Source of the DNA: RDYJ01 sp034931405
Lineage (GTDB): Bacteria > Cyanobacteriota > Cyanobacteriia > Cyanobacteriales > Nostocaceae
DNA length: 64,000 nucleotides
Reading direction: 5' to 3'
Assembly (NCBI RefSeq): GCF_034931405.1
Contig: NZ_JAYGHA010000012.1
Span: 86,455-150,454, forward strand
Shown: positions 18,883 through 28,535 of the stretch, one piece after another
How positions within the stretch are numbered: position 1 is the first letter of the stretch
Layout: the number at the start of each line of letters is the position of its first letter
Translations under genes and position numbers: made by a program
The notes under the pieces: model-generated
Seen by the model: only the letters and a program-made list of their open reading frames with translations
The model's database searches: none
What the model was told of the DNA's origin: nothing

Positions 18883-21800
18883 TTACATAAAAGCAAAATC
18901 AGCAGCAGTCAAACTAGCAGTATTCACACCATTCAACACAGCAACAGTTGTTGCACCGATCGCAATGCTATTACCACTTAAAGTTAAGTCAGCAAAATCA
19001 AAACCTGCACCTTGACCAGAAATACCTAAGACATCAGTACCCATCTCAAAGTCAACAATGGTGTTAGCAGTAGCAGGTAAATCACCATTAACGATCCAGA
19101 ATTGGTCAGCACCTGCACCACCGGAAATTAAGTTACCACCACCTTCTTGAACGAAGAACTGATCATTACCATCTCCACCTAAAGCGCGACCATCTGCACC
19201 CAGGTAGAAGATATCATTTCCAGCACCACCAGAAATGCGGTATCCTGTAGCATCGGTAGCGTCTAGTTCATCATCACTACTACCACCAAAGGAGCGATCG
19301 CCATCTCCCACATAGATAATATCAGCACCACTGCCAGTAAAGATGCGGTTATCACCTGCGCGGCTACCACCAAAGGGAACATCTACTTCATCGTTTCCAG
19401 CACCGGTGAAGACAATATCACTGATACCATCAAAGTCAGTTCCAGCTATTAATATATCTGCGTTCGGTGAACCTGTAACCAGGTCTTTTGCAGGTTGACC
19501 TACACCCGGTGCTAGGTTGAGGGTTTGATCTAATTTGAGGATGATGATTTCGTTGTTGTCGATATCTGGACCACGACCCACGGAGAAAGGATAGTTATTG
19601 TCATTAGCTACCAAAATGGTATTTGCGTCAATAACTAAAACATTTTCAATGGTGACAAAGGGGAAATCAAAGGTAGTTTTGCCATCTCCGTTGAGGTCGT
19701 TGGGATCTTGAACATTCAACAGATCAACTACTTCGACTTTCTCTACAAAGCCGTTAGCATCTGTTTTCGATAAGTCAACTTTGTAGATTTTCTTGAATTG
19801 AGCAGATTCACCTTGACCACCATCTCTTTCTATGACCAAGTATTCATTATTATTGATGACTGCGAAATCACCGATCGCATGATTAGGGCTTTCCATTTGA
19901 TAGTAGCCTTGCAATCCTTGGTATTGCCCAGAAGCTACATCAAATTTATAGATTCGCAGTGAACCTGCGGGATCACCGTAAACTGTCCCTTCTAGTAATG
20001 GATACAAGGTTTTTTGGTCGGGACTAATTGCTAATCCTTCAAATCCTCTAGAACCACCAAGGTTGGAAACAACAGTTTCACCGACAAATTGATCTCGTAC
20101 CAAGTCTCCTGTACCAGGGAAATCGGTAAAGTAACCATCAACTCCTAATTCAATGAACTGTTCATATTCAGCTATGGGGTTACCGTTGTAGTCTGATGCT
20201 AGAAACACTCCTTCATTACGGAAGGTATAGGGATGTACCAACAAACCTGCATTATGGGCATCTTGGACTAAGGTTGTAGGAGTACCAAGAACCCGATCAG
20301 ATTCGTTGATTATGCCATCACCATTCAGGTCATCTGCTTGACCATCACCATTATTATCTACTGTGCTGGCAGGAATAATTAAACGCTTGCTGGGTCCAAT
20401 ACCAGAGGCATAGTCGTTAATATCAGCTAGTCCTGCTGGGGTAGCTAAATCGCCATAGGTGCGAGTATCACCACTCAGTACAAAATCGAATGGTCTTTGT
20501 GAAGCACCACCAAATAATTGAATGAGTGGTATATCAATACCTGCTGCTGGCATGATCACATCATTCAGTTCTTGGAGATTCCCTACTTCAAAGGATTGGA
20601 TAAATACCCGGCTGGGATCTGTGAAGTTATTAGCAACTAAGGTATCAACTAGCAATTGTCCCAGACTGGTGTTGATTTTGGTAGTTCCATCTAGGAGTGT
20701 ACCTTCGGTTGCAAAGTAGGAAGGGTGTTTGGTTTCGGGATAGATACCAATTTTGCGACCTGTTTCTGCTTCTACCTGCTTGACTAAATCAATGATTTCT
20801 GTGAGGGTGGGGACTGCTAAGTTGTCATTATCATATTCTGTTCCCCGCAGGTCTGGTAGACGTTCAATTGACTTGAGAGTCTTGATTTCTGCTAGGGTTA
20901 AGTCTTCGGTAAACCAACCTCTGATAGTACGACCATCAATGACTTTGGTGGTGAAACGGTCGGCAAATTCTGGACGGGTATTGATATCTGTGCTGGTGTC
21001 TGTACGGTTAACTGAACCATCAGCATTGAGAATTGCTAAGGCGTTTTCGTGACGTGCAATTAAAATGCCGTCTTTGGTAGCGACCAAATCAGGTTCAATA
21101 AAATCAGCACCATCGGCGATCGCTAATTTATAAGCTGCTAGAGTATGTTCTGGACGTGAACCACTTGCACCTCTGTGACCAATGACTAAAGGTGCATTAC
21201 CATCTAAGGTATTAAATTCGGTTTTAGCCAAAACATCGGGGTTTTGAGGGGATCTAACAAATTCTGCGGTAATGCGATCGCGTACTAAGTCACCAGTACC
21301 GGGAAAATCGGTAAAATAGCCATCAACACCCAAATTAATGAATTGTTTAAATTCTTCTGCTGGGTTGCCATTATAATCTGAAGCTAAATAACGTCCTTCG
21401 TTGCGGAAGGTGTAGGGATGTACCAACAAACCCTCAGCATGGGCATCTTGGACTAAAGTAGTCGGCGCAGTTAGTGTTTTATCAGCATCGTTAACTACAC
21501 CATCACCATTGACATCATCTGCTGCACCATCATTATTAGCATCCACACCTGCAACAGAAACAATCATCCGTTTCCAGGGTCCAATACCATCCGCATAGGT
21601 AGCAATTTCTGCTAAACCTGCTGATGTTTGTAGGTCGCCATAGGTGCGTGTGTCACCATTAACGGTAAAATCGTAGGGTCGAGCATTGACAGATTCATAA
21701 ATCAGAGAACCATCAAGTGCCACATCATAAGCATCCAACAACTGAACTAAAGGAATATCAGTTTTCCCATTTAGTTCCTTGAGGTTAGCAACTTCAAAAG

Positions 21801-22863
21801 ATTGGATGAATATACGACTAGGATCAGTGAAATCTGCTGCTGCTAAAGTTGCTAACAGCGGTTCTTCTAGAGACAATCCTAAATCATCGTGAAAAGTTGG
21901 ATGTTTGGTTTCTGGATAGATACCGATTTTGCGACCCGTATCTAATTCTACCTGTTTAACTAATTCGATGATTTCCGCAAAAGTAGGAATTTCATACAAA
22001 TCATTAAAGACTTGAGGACGGAAACCTTGGGGCATTCTTGCCTTGAGGGTTTTGATTTCTGCCAAAGTAAAATCAGAAGCAAAATATGCCGTAACTTCGA
22101 CACCATCAAGCATCTTGGTAGACTTGCGATCTGCACCAAAAACTTCTGCTACATTGGTAGTATCATCCAGCATTGGTTCGTGACGGGCAATTAGCACACC
22201 ATCGCTAGTAGAAACCAAATCTGGTTCAATGAAGTCTGCACCTCGTTCAATTGCTAACTGATAAGATCCCAGAGTATGTTCTGGTAATTCACCACTAGCA
22301 CCCCGATGACCAATAACAATTGGTGCTTCTCCATTTAAGGTATTTAGTGTAACTGTGTTAGGTGTAGGAATAGGTGCATCTAACAATTTGCCAGTTGCAT
22401 CAAAATGTAATAGATAAGGTCCAAATTCTTCACCGATCCAGATTGAACCATCTTTAGCAATCACAAATGATTCAATATCAAAATCTGCACCAGTTAATAA
22501 TCTGGAACTAGTTCCTTCATTCACAATTGTGAAAGGAATCTTATTATCAGGATCAGCTAGTTGAATGTAACCTAAAACATCAACAGAACTATCTCCATTT
22601 TCTGTGCCGACAAAGCTAGGATCTACTTCATAAATACGCAGTAGATAATCTGCACTATTGTTCTTTGCACCGTAACCATTATCTGACAGAAAATAGAAAC
22701 TATTGTTGCCTGTAAACTGTACACCACTAAAACCTTGTACGGGATGTCCGGGAAAAGGACCTGTTCTGCCATTTCCAGAAATCCCATTTCCTGATTCTGG
22801 ACCTTCAGCAAAGGTATCAGCAGGGAGAGAAGCAAAACCAATCAATTCAACATTCTGAACCAT
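18883..22863 (-). CDS. Tandem GDPD inserted in a phytase-like propeller, RTX end
   Basis: 1326 residues. Residues 1-175 start an esterase-like activity of phytase propeller (GFSGVQFTGNNSFYFLSDNG, DGSIWIGEEFGPYLLHFD). Two glycerophosphodiester phosphodiesterase domains interrupt it, at about 180-530 and 557-910. They begin PIVIGHRGASGELPEHT and PLVIGHRGASGSRPEHT, each with FIEPDLV, DG.LIARHE and GIYPETKHP. The propeller then resumes (SRGFEGLAISPDQKTLYP) before the 196-residue RTX module. Each GDPD carries a Ca-binding DxNxDG..DD.NGDG loop. GDPDs release glycerol 3-phosphate from phospholipid head groups, so it should scavenge phosphorus from lipids outside the cell. A Pho box lies 169 bases upstream. 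Confidence 0.9.
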   Translation of the reverse strand: MVQNVELIGFASLPADTFAEGPESGNGISGNGRTGPFPGHPVQGFSGVQFTGNNSFYFLSDNGYGAKNNSADYLLRIYEVDPSFVGTENGDSSVDVLGYIQLADPDNKIPFTIVNEGTSSRLLTGADFDIESFVIAKDGSIWIGEEFGPYLLHFDATGKLLDAPIPTPNTVTLNTLNGEAPIVIGHRGASGELPEHTLGSYQLAIERGADFIEPDLVSTSDGVLIARHEPMLDDTTNVAEVFGADRKSTKMLDGVEVTAYFASDFTLAEIKTLKARMPQGFRPQVFNDLYEIPTFAEIIELVKQVELDTGRKIGIYPETKHPTFHDDLGLSLEEPLLATLAAADFTDPSRIFIQSFEVANLKELNGKTDIPLVQLLDAYDVALDGSLIYESVNARPYDFTVNGDTRTYGDLQTSAGLAEIATYADGIGPWKRMIVSVAGVDANNDGAADDVNGDGVVNDADKTLTAPTTLVQDAHAEGLLVHPYTFRNEGRYLASDYNGNPAEEFKQFINLGVDGYFTDFPGTGDLVRDRITAEFVRSPQNPDVLAKTEFNTLDGNAPLVIGHRGASGSRPEHTLAAYKLAIADGADFIEPDLVATKDGILIARHENALAILNADGSVNRTDTSTDINTRPEFADRFTTKVIDGRTIRGWFTEDLTLAEIKTLKSIERLPDLRGTEYDNDNLAVPTLTEIIDLVKQVEAETGRKIGIYPETKHPSYFATEGTLLDGTTKINTSLGQLLVDTLVANNFTDPSRVFIQSFEVGNLQELNDVIMPAAGIDIPLIQLFGGASQRPFDFVLSGDTRTYGDLATPAGLADINDYASGIGPSKRLIIPASTVDNNGDGQADDLNGDGIINESDRVLGTPTTLVQDAHNAGLLVHPYTFRNEGVFLASDYNGNPIAEYEQFIELGVDGYFTDFPGTGDLVRDQFVGETVVSNLGGSRGFEGLAISPDQKTLYPLLEGTVYGDPAGSLRIYKFDVASGQYQGLQGYYQMESPNHAIGDFAVINNNEYLVIERDGGQGESAQFKKIYKVDLSKTDANGFVEKVEVVDLLNVQDPNDLNGDGKTTFDFPFVTIENVLVIDANTILVANDNNYPFSVGRGPDIDNNEIIILKLDQTLNLAPGVGQPAKDLVTGSPNADILIAGTDFDGISDIVFTGAGNDEVDVPFGGSRAGDNRIFTGSGADIIYVGDGDRSFGGSSDDELDATDATGYRISGGAGNDIFYLGADGRALGGDGNDQFFVQEGGGNLISGGAGADQFWIVNGDLPATANTIVDFEMGTDVLGISGQGAGFDFADLTLSGNSIAIGATTVAVLNGVNTASLTAADFAFM

Positions 22864-23031
22864 ATATTTAATGATCTCTGTTCTTGATTTTTACTTGTGG
22901 TACGATATTAAATTTCTCTGTATTCACTCACCAAACAAGCAAATCTAATGTGATCAAGAAGAGCTTATGTAAATGAATGAGAGAATTTAATAAACGCCAA
23001 TAAGCGATATTTTCATGAGAAGATTAAGATA

Positions 23032-23061
23032 GAAATAACTTAGGTAAAACAAAAGGTTAAA
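23032..23061 (-). promoter_or_regulatory. Candidate Pho box
   Basis: On the minus strand TTTAACCT, GTTTTACC and GTTATTTC are spaced by three bases, 169 bases upstream of the GDPD gene. The rest of 22864-23208 holds no gene, only a low-complexity CTCTGCG stretch near 23085-23120 and a hairpin. Confidence 0.65.
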
Positions 23062-23132
23062 ATAAGTCGTAATCCATAAATTTCTCTTCTCTCTGTGTTC
23101 TCTGCGTCTCTGCGGTTAGTTCAAAAAATAAG

Positions 23133-23161
23133 ATCCCCTACTTTTGATAAAAGTAAGGGAT
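23133..23161 (-). terminator. Hairpin terminator of the PhoX-like gene
   Basis: ATCCCCTACTTTT pairs with AAAAGTAAGGGAT across a 3-base loop, 48 bases past the stop at 23209. Confidence 0.65.
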
Positions 23162-23208
23162 ATGAGACTTTTTAAAAGTCAAAAATTAAAAATGAATGCT
23201 GTCTTTTT

Positions 23209-25410
23209 CTAAACAAAAGCGAAATTAGCAGCAGTCAAACTAGTAGTATTAACACCATTCAACATAGCAATAGTTGTTGCACCGATCGCAATGCTATTAC
23301 CACTGAGAGTCAGGTCACTAAAGTCAAAACCTGCACCTTGACCAGAAATACCTAACACATCAGTACCCATCTCAAAATCAGCAATGGTGTTAGCAGCAGT
23401 TGGTAAATCACCATTAACGATCCAGAATTGGTCAGCACCTGCACCACCGGAAATTAAGTTACCACCACCTTCTTGAACAAAGAATTTATCATCACCATCT
23501 CCACCTAAAGCGCGACCATCTGCACCCAGGTAGAAGATATCATTTCCAGCACCACCAGAAATGCGGTATCCTGTAGCATCGGTAGCATCTATTTCATCAT
23601 CACTACTACCACCAAAAGCACGGTCATCATTACCCACATAGATAATATCAGCACCGCTGCCAGTAAATACACGGTTGTTACCAGCTAAAATTCCACCAAA
23701 GGGAACATCTACTTCATCGTTTCCTGCACCAGTAAACACGATGTCATTGACTCCATCAAAGTCAATACCCGCAATTAACTGATCTGCATTAGAAGAAGTA
23801 GATACCAATTGAGAATCTTGAACTAAGGAAGCATTAGGAGCAACTAAGAACGCTAACTGTCCACCACGGACAAGGTTTTCGTTAGCAGTTGGAGTTCCAT
23901 CCCCATTACCATCAATATTGGTGGCGGTGATGATAGTGCCATTGTTCAGTGTGCCAGCTTGCACATCGAAAATGAATAATTCACCAGGCTGATTCCCAAA
24001 CAAATTGGAAACATCAAGAATACCAGAAGTTTCCCAGTTACCAAGGTCAGCAGGGTTAGAATCAACTTGACCAGAAGGAATACCTGAACGATCAACTTGT
24101 CCAATCCGGGTTAGAGTTGAAGAAGGATCAGCTACTGAAGGATCAAGTTTCCAGATTGAAGTTTCTTCGCCAGAAGTTGCACCAAATAAGGTCGAAGAAA
24201 TAGCGCGATCTTCTTGAATGTAGATTTTGCCATCGTCAGCCCAGTCGAGGTTGTCAGGGCTACGTAGACCGAAATCTTTCTTATCAGCTTCATTAGCATC
24301 GTAGAGAATGTCTAATCTAGCAGTGATGTCTCCTGTATTGAGGTTACTAAAGTCAACGTCAACTTTGTAGGTTGTTCCCCAAGTATCAGCACCATCAAAA
24401 ATAGATTCACGACCGGTTGAAGCTAGTACCGCTTGTGTACCATCTTGAGGATTGGTAGCAACATCTTCAGGACGAGAGAACAAAAATGCTTGGACATCTG
24501 CGGCTAATTTATCTTGTTGTGCTTGGGTAGCAAAGCCTTGAGAATCGTAACCAAGCTCAGTTTGAGCAATGGGAGTAGCACTAGCAAGGTCAGGGCGATA
24601 GTAGTCGATCTCTACAAATTTACCACCAGTGAAGTTGTTTGTACCGCTGAAGTCTCTAGGATCAGCTTCTATAGTGTCACTAGCATCGGCTGGATCATCA
24701 GCAACCCAAACAAATAATTCACCACCAACTAAACCATTACGCTCTAGGAAATTACCGCCAGAATTCTTTGTACCAACGTAAAGAATTAAAGGTGCAGGAT
24801 CTCGATCATCTCCAATTAATATTGCAACTTTGTCAGTTGTGCCTGTGTCAAGTGTTGTCACATTTTCCCAAGCTGCGCGACCCAACCAAGGTAAAGCGTA
24901 TAAAGTGTTAGTTGCAGTATCTAAGGCGAATTCTGAACCACCATCATTTTCTTCACCAGTAAAGAAAATACGATCAGCAAAACCTTTACCCGCACCAAAT
25001 TCATGAGCTTCAAATAAAGCCGCAGAACAAAATCTAGCCAGACCAGCAAAATCTAAATCTGATGCTGCATCAACAACTTCACCTTGACGATTAATGATGG
25101 TGTCATAGGCTAGGCCAGAATCAACAATTTGCAATGTGCGCTTGTCAACATCAAAGAAGCTAACTCTTGCTCCAGGAAGTTGTGTACCATTTTTCAGGGT
25201 GTACTGATAACCAACGGCACTACCTAACTCGTGGTTGACAAGTAACCGAACAGTTGTATCGTTGAGCGAGAAAGCACCAATACCGTCGAGAATTCCGGGA
25301 GGAACATAGTCTCCAATCTTGTCACCAACAGTAAAAATAGGGTCAACTGTATAACCGTTTAAACCCTTCACTTGAGCAGGTTGGTTTGTATCGAATGGTG
25401 TATTAGTCAT
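23209..25410 (-). CDS. PhoX-like (DUF839) alkaline phosphatase with RTX end
   Basis: 733 residues from the ATG; GAGG sits seven bases upstream. The N-terminal 540 residues match the DUF839/PhoX family: VRLLVNHELGS, FCSAALFEAHEFGAGKGF, RIFFTGEENDGGSEFALD, YALPWLGRAAWENVT and SPDNLDWADDGKIYIQED. PhoX enzymes are calcium/iron-dependent phosphomonoesterases and are usually exported by Tat. Here no Tat signal exists; instead the last 196 residues are the RTX module shared with four neighbours, so type I secretion is likely. It would complement the PhoA-type enzyme of the same island. A candidate Pho box lies about 117 bases upstream. Confidence 0.9.
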   Translation of the reverse strand: MTNTPFDTNQPAQVKGLNGYTVDPIFTVGDKIGDYVPPGILDGIGAFSLNDTTVRLLVNHELGSAVGYQYTLKNGTQLPGARVSFFDVDKRTLQIVDSGLAYDTIINRQGEVVDAASDLDFAGLARFCSAALFEAHEFGAGKGFADRIFFTGEENDGGSEFALDTATNTLYALPWLGRAAWENVTTLDTGTTDKVAILIGDDRDPAPLILYVGTKNSGGNFLERNGLVGGELFVWVADDPADASDTIEADPRDFSGTNNFTGGKFVEIDYYRPDLASATPIAQTELGYDSQGFATQAQQDKLAADVQAFLFSRPEDVATNPQDGTQAVLASTGRESIFDGADTWGTTYKVDVDFSNLNTGDITARLDILYDANEADKKDFGLRSPDNLDWADDGKIYIQEDRAISSTLFGATSGEETSIWKLDPSVADPSSTLTRIGQVDRSGIPSGQVDSNPADLGNWETSGILDVSNLFGNQPGELFIFDVQAGTLNNGTIITATNIDGNGDGTPTANENLVRGGQLAFLVAPNASLVQDSQLVSTSSNADQLIAGIDFDGVNDIVFTGAGNDEVDVPFGGILAGNNRVFTGSGADIIYVGNDDRAFGGSSDDEIDATDATGYRISGGAGNDIFYLGADGRALGGDGDDKFFVQEGGGNLISGGAGADQFWIVNGDLPTAANTIADFEMGTDVLGISGQGAGFDFSDLTLSGNSIAIGATTIAMLNGVNTTSLTAANFAFV

Positions 25411-25526
25411 CAAAATCCTCGATTGTTTTTGTAGTGCTTACTAATCAAGTAAGTTCAATAGTTTGGCAAGAGCCGAAAAACCTAACTGATTGACTATAGA
25501 GTATTAAGCTTAGTTACCAATCTCAC

Positions 25527-25556
25527 GAAAAGTTTAAGGAATAACTATGATTTAAC
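25527..25556 (-). promoter_or_regulatory. Candidate Pho box, weaker
   Basis: On the minus strand GTTAAATC, GTTATTCC and AACTTTTC are spaced by three bases. Only the first fits the consensus well. Position, about 117 bases upstream of the PhoX-like gene, is right. Confidence 0.45.
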
Positions 25557-25701
25557 TGTCTCTTGATTAAAGATTTAGCCCGAAGTTTAATTTTTGGTTA
25601 TGAAGAGATTATGAATAATATTTACTCATTAGCGAAAATCAAAAACTGTTGAAAATTTATTTCCAGGCTTTTATTTAGTTGTTTAAATCTTCCAAAAATA
25701 A

Positions 25702-25732
25702 GGATTTTAGAGTTGGCAATACTCCAAAATCC
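25702..25732 (-). terminator. Hairpin terminator of the oxygenase gene
   Basis: GGATTTTAGAGT pairs with ACTCCAAAATCC; on the minus strand a T-rich stretch follows. It begins 35 bases past the stop at 25768. Confidence 0.65.
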
Positions 25733-25767
25733 CAACGCATAAAACTTACACAAGCATCACACTCAAT

Positions 25768-26370
25768 TTATATTATTGGTACTATGCCAATATTAAAACT
25801 AATACAGACCCGATCTTCATTGCTCATATTCGTTTCAACGCCATGCAAAAGCCAACTGGGAAATATTAACATTGTCCCTTCACAAGCTTTGTAAGTTATT
25901 CTGGGTAAAGTCCAGATGTTAAACTCTACGGATGGTGGTAATATCATTTGTGATGCTGGTCGAGGATCACAAAAAAATATGCCTCCACAATTTTCAGGAG
26001 TTTTGAGATAGTAGACTCCGCTCAAGATAGAATTTGGGTGATTATGTACAGAGTTGCTCGCAAATTTACGATTAATAATTGACCAACAAGTTGTGATTTT
26101 GAGGCTGAATTTATGTAAATCCCATTGTAAAAAGGTGGCAACTTCCAAAATATTTTTATTGATTATTGGTGTCAAGTTGTAAAAGCTCTCTCTCTCATGT
26201 AAATTATCCACACTGTGCCATCCCAGTATATTAGACCACCGCTCACCCTTGCTATCCCGACTCTCTTCTTCATAGATAGTTTGCAATAGTAGGGGATTTA
26301 GTTGTTGGTAATTTTCTACTGGAAAATGCCAAACGGATGTGGGAAACCAATCATTTCTAGAACCAGGCAT
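25768..26370 (-). CDS. Putative 2OG-Fe(II) oxygenase (TIGR02466 type)
   Basis: 200 residues, the usual size for the TIGR02466 group. The region NSVHNHPNSILSGVYYLKTP supplies the candidate iron ligand, followed by GGIFFCDPR, and GTMLIFPSWLLHGVETN gives the distal His. DRVCISFNI supplies the Arg that binds 2-oxoglutarate in this fold. The substrate of this family is unknown, though members often sit near modification or phage-derived genes. It stands alone, on the minus strand, downstream of no obvious operon partner. Confidence 0.75.
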   Translation of the reverse strand: MPGSRNDWFPTSVWHFPVENYQQLNPLLLQTIYEEESRDSKGERWSNILGWHSVDNLHERESFYNLTPIINKNILEVATFLQWDLHKFSLKITTCWSIINRKFASNSVHNHPNSILSGVYYLKTPENCGGIFFCDPRPASQMILPPSVEFNIWTLPRITYKACEGTMLIFPSWLLHGVETNMSNEDRVCISFNIGIVPII

Positions 26371-26665
26371 AATTTTTTATACGATCAGGTGCAAATTTAA
26401 TATAATTATTAATATAATTAATTCTGCAATGTAAGTATGAATTAGGCTCAAGTCCTTTTGCCTTCTGCATCCTGTTTTATCCCAACGACAAATATTTACA
26501 CCCACCTCATTACCAAAAGATTAAAGGAAGATTAATTTCTGTTAAATATAAAGTTAAAATATATGGGATAAAATCATTTAATTCGAGATATACTAGGAAA
26601 CTTAGATACAATTTCTGAAGTCTTTCCAGATTAAAGCTGATTGATTTGTATTTTGGAGTAGTTTA

Positions 26666-28030
26666 ATGTTTCACAATCAATGGAAAAAAGGAATTACTTT
26701 CTTTTTATTATTGGTTTTTGTGTTTTTAAGTACAATTACCTGTGGTATTCTTCTAGAAAATCAATCTGCTTATGCTGTCAAGGATGAAGATTGGAATAGG
26801 TTTCTCAAAAACAAAAGCTTTATTGAGGCTGTAAATGAAGTTGAGAAACATTGGGAAAGAGACTATGAAGAATATTTTGCTCAAAATTTAGCGGATTTTA
26901 CTTTAACGGCTGAAGATATAGCTCAGACACTTTCTAAATTATCTCAACAAACTGCCACACAAACTGCTGTTATCTGGATATGGCCACGAGAAACGCAACT
27001 GCAATTAGTAATTATTACTCCTGGAAAAAAACCACAGGTTTATAGTGTTACTGAAGCTGATAAAAACAATTTAATGGATGTTGTTAAACAGCTAAATGTT
27101 GCCATTACTAGTCCTAGCAGACGTAGAACTAAAGCTCACTTACAACCAGCCCAAACACTATACAAGTGGATGGTCAAACCATTAGAATCTACTCTAGAAA
27201 CTGAAAAAATAGACACCATCCTTTTTTGTTTAGGAATTGGTTTACGGACTCTACCCATAGCCGCATTACATGATGGAGATCAGTTTTTAGTAGAAAAGTA
27301 TGCGATCGCTCGCATTCCTGCTTTTAATTTGATGAATTCTAACTACAAAAAAACTAATTATTCGCAAGTTTTAGCAATGGGAGCATCGGAATTTTCTCAA
27401 CAGGAATCTTTACCAGCAGTACCAGTGGAATTGAATGAAATTACCCAAGATTGGGGTTCAAGTAAGCAATTTATCAATCAAGAATTTACCCTCAAAAATT
27501 TCCAAGCACAACGAAAAAAACAGCCTTTTAAAATTGTTCATTTAGCTACCCACGCAGAATTTAACCCAGGAAAACCCAATCAGTCTTATATTCAGTTCTG
27601 GGGTAATGAAAAAATCAGATTAGACGAAATCGAAAAGTTGAATTTGGACAAACCACAAGTAGATTTACTAGTTTTAAGTGCTTGTAGAACTGCATTGGGA
27701 GATCAAGAAGCAGAGTTGGGTTTTGCAGGGTTAACGGTTAAATCAGGAGTAAAATCTGTTTTGGCCAGTCTTTGGAATGTTAGCGATATGGGAACTTTGG
27801 CTTTGATGACTGAATTTTATCAGCATTTGCAAGAAATACCACTAAAAGCCAAGGCGTTGCAAACGGCACAAGTGGCTATGCTAAAAGGAAAAGTTGGTTT
27901 AAAAAAGGGTAAGTTACAGGGATCTCGTGCAAGTTTACAACTCCCATCAGAATTAGCAAAATTGGGAGATGAAACTTTTTCCCACCCTTATTATTGGTCA
28001 GCTTTTACAATTATTGGTAATCCCTGGTAA
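26666..28030 (+). CDS. Secreted CHAT-domain protein
   Basis: 454 residues. A signal peptide or membrane anchor covers residues about 8-36 (long hydrophobic run ending near SAYA). The C-terminal half is a CHAT (caspase-like) domain with the expected dyad: His 296 in VHLATHAEF and Cys 340 in LSACRTALG. The typical GLTVKSGVKSVLASLWNVSD and HPYYWSAFTIIGNPW end follow. CHAT proteins are predicted cysteine proteases. Most cyanobacterial ones have N-terminal TPR repeats; this one instead has a short unclassified N-terminal region (38-150), so it is a compact, exported form. A terminator hairpin follows. Confidence 0.87.
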   Translation: MFHNQWKKGITFFLLLVFVFLSTITCGILLENQSAYAVKDEDWNRFLKNKSFIEAVNEVEKHWERDYEEYFAQNLADFTLTAEDIAQTLSKLSQQTATQTAVIWIWPRETQLQLVIITPGKKPQVYSVTEADKNNLMDVVKQLNVAITSPSRRRTKAHLQPAQTLYKWMVKPLESTLETEKIDTILFCLGIGLRTLPIAALHDGDQFLVEKYAIARIPAFNLMNSNYKKTNYSQVLAMGASEFSQQESLPAVPVELNEITQDWGSSKQFINQEFTLKNFQAQRKKQPFKIVHLATHAEFNPGKPNQSYIQFWGNEKIRLDEIEKLNLDKPQVDLLVLSACRTALGDQEAELGFAGLTVKSGVKSVLASLWNVSDMGTLALMTEFYQHLQEIPLKAKALQTAQVAMLKGKVGLKKGKLQGSRASLQLPSELAKLGDETFSHPYYWSAFTIIGNPW

Positions 28031-28058
28031 CTTATTCTGCTAAATTGTTTAAAAGTTG

Positions 28059-28093
28059 AATATCCCTGACTTTTTTGTGAAGTTGGGGATTTT
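28059..28093 (+). terminator. Hairpin terminator of the CHAT gene
   Basis: AATATCCCTGACTT pairs with AAGTTGGGGATTTT, with a T run in the 3' arm, 28 bases after the stop. Confidence 0.65.
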
Positions 28094-28220
28094 ATTATGA
28101 AAATATTTTTTGTTCATAAATAAATTTTGATGATACAATATATCTAAAGCTTTTTGGAATCTCCGCTTCGTAAATCTCCTGCGCTTGTAGAAATAATTAC
28201 CACCTCCTCAAATTATTCTC

Positions 28221-28436
28221 ATGAAACGTATCACATCTGTTCTTCTCGCTACTGTAATAGCGTCTATGTCCGTGTTGGGTATTGTTGAAAATGCTGATGC
28301 ACATTCTCGTTATCGTCGTCAGACAACTACCCATGTCAGACGTTATCGGACTTGCACTGGCAGAAATCGTTATAGATATTATCGTGGTAGGTATTACAGA
28401 TGTCGTTACTATAGACGCAATAGAAGACATCATTAA
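28221..28436 (+). CDS. Small exported Arg/Tyr-rich protein
   Basis: 71 residues. Residues 1-27 form a signal peptide (KR start, hydrophobic LLATVIASMSVLGIV, then ADA-H). The mature 44 residues are almost only Arg, Tyr, His, Asn and Cys (RNRYRYYRGRYYRCRYYRR), with two Cys. I do not recognise a family. The strong positive charge suggests binding to an anionic surface polymer or nucleic acid, or a structural envelope role. An in-frame ATG and a clear signal peptide argue it is real despite its size. Confidence 0.6.
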   Translation: MKRITSVLLATVIASMSVLGIVENADAHSRYRRQTTTHVRRYRTCTGRNRYRYYRGRYYRCRYYRRNRRHH

Positions 28437-28535
28437 TTAGCCATTTTTTAAGTTGGCTTAGGCAGTCGCAACGCAGCAAAATTTGGCGTTGCTGATTTGA
28501 GGTATGAACGTGATTTTTAATGATGTGAAAAACTT

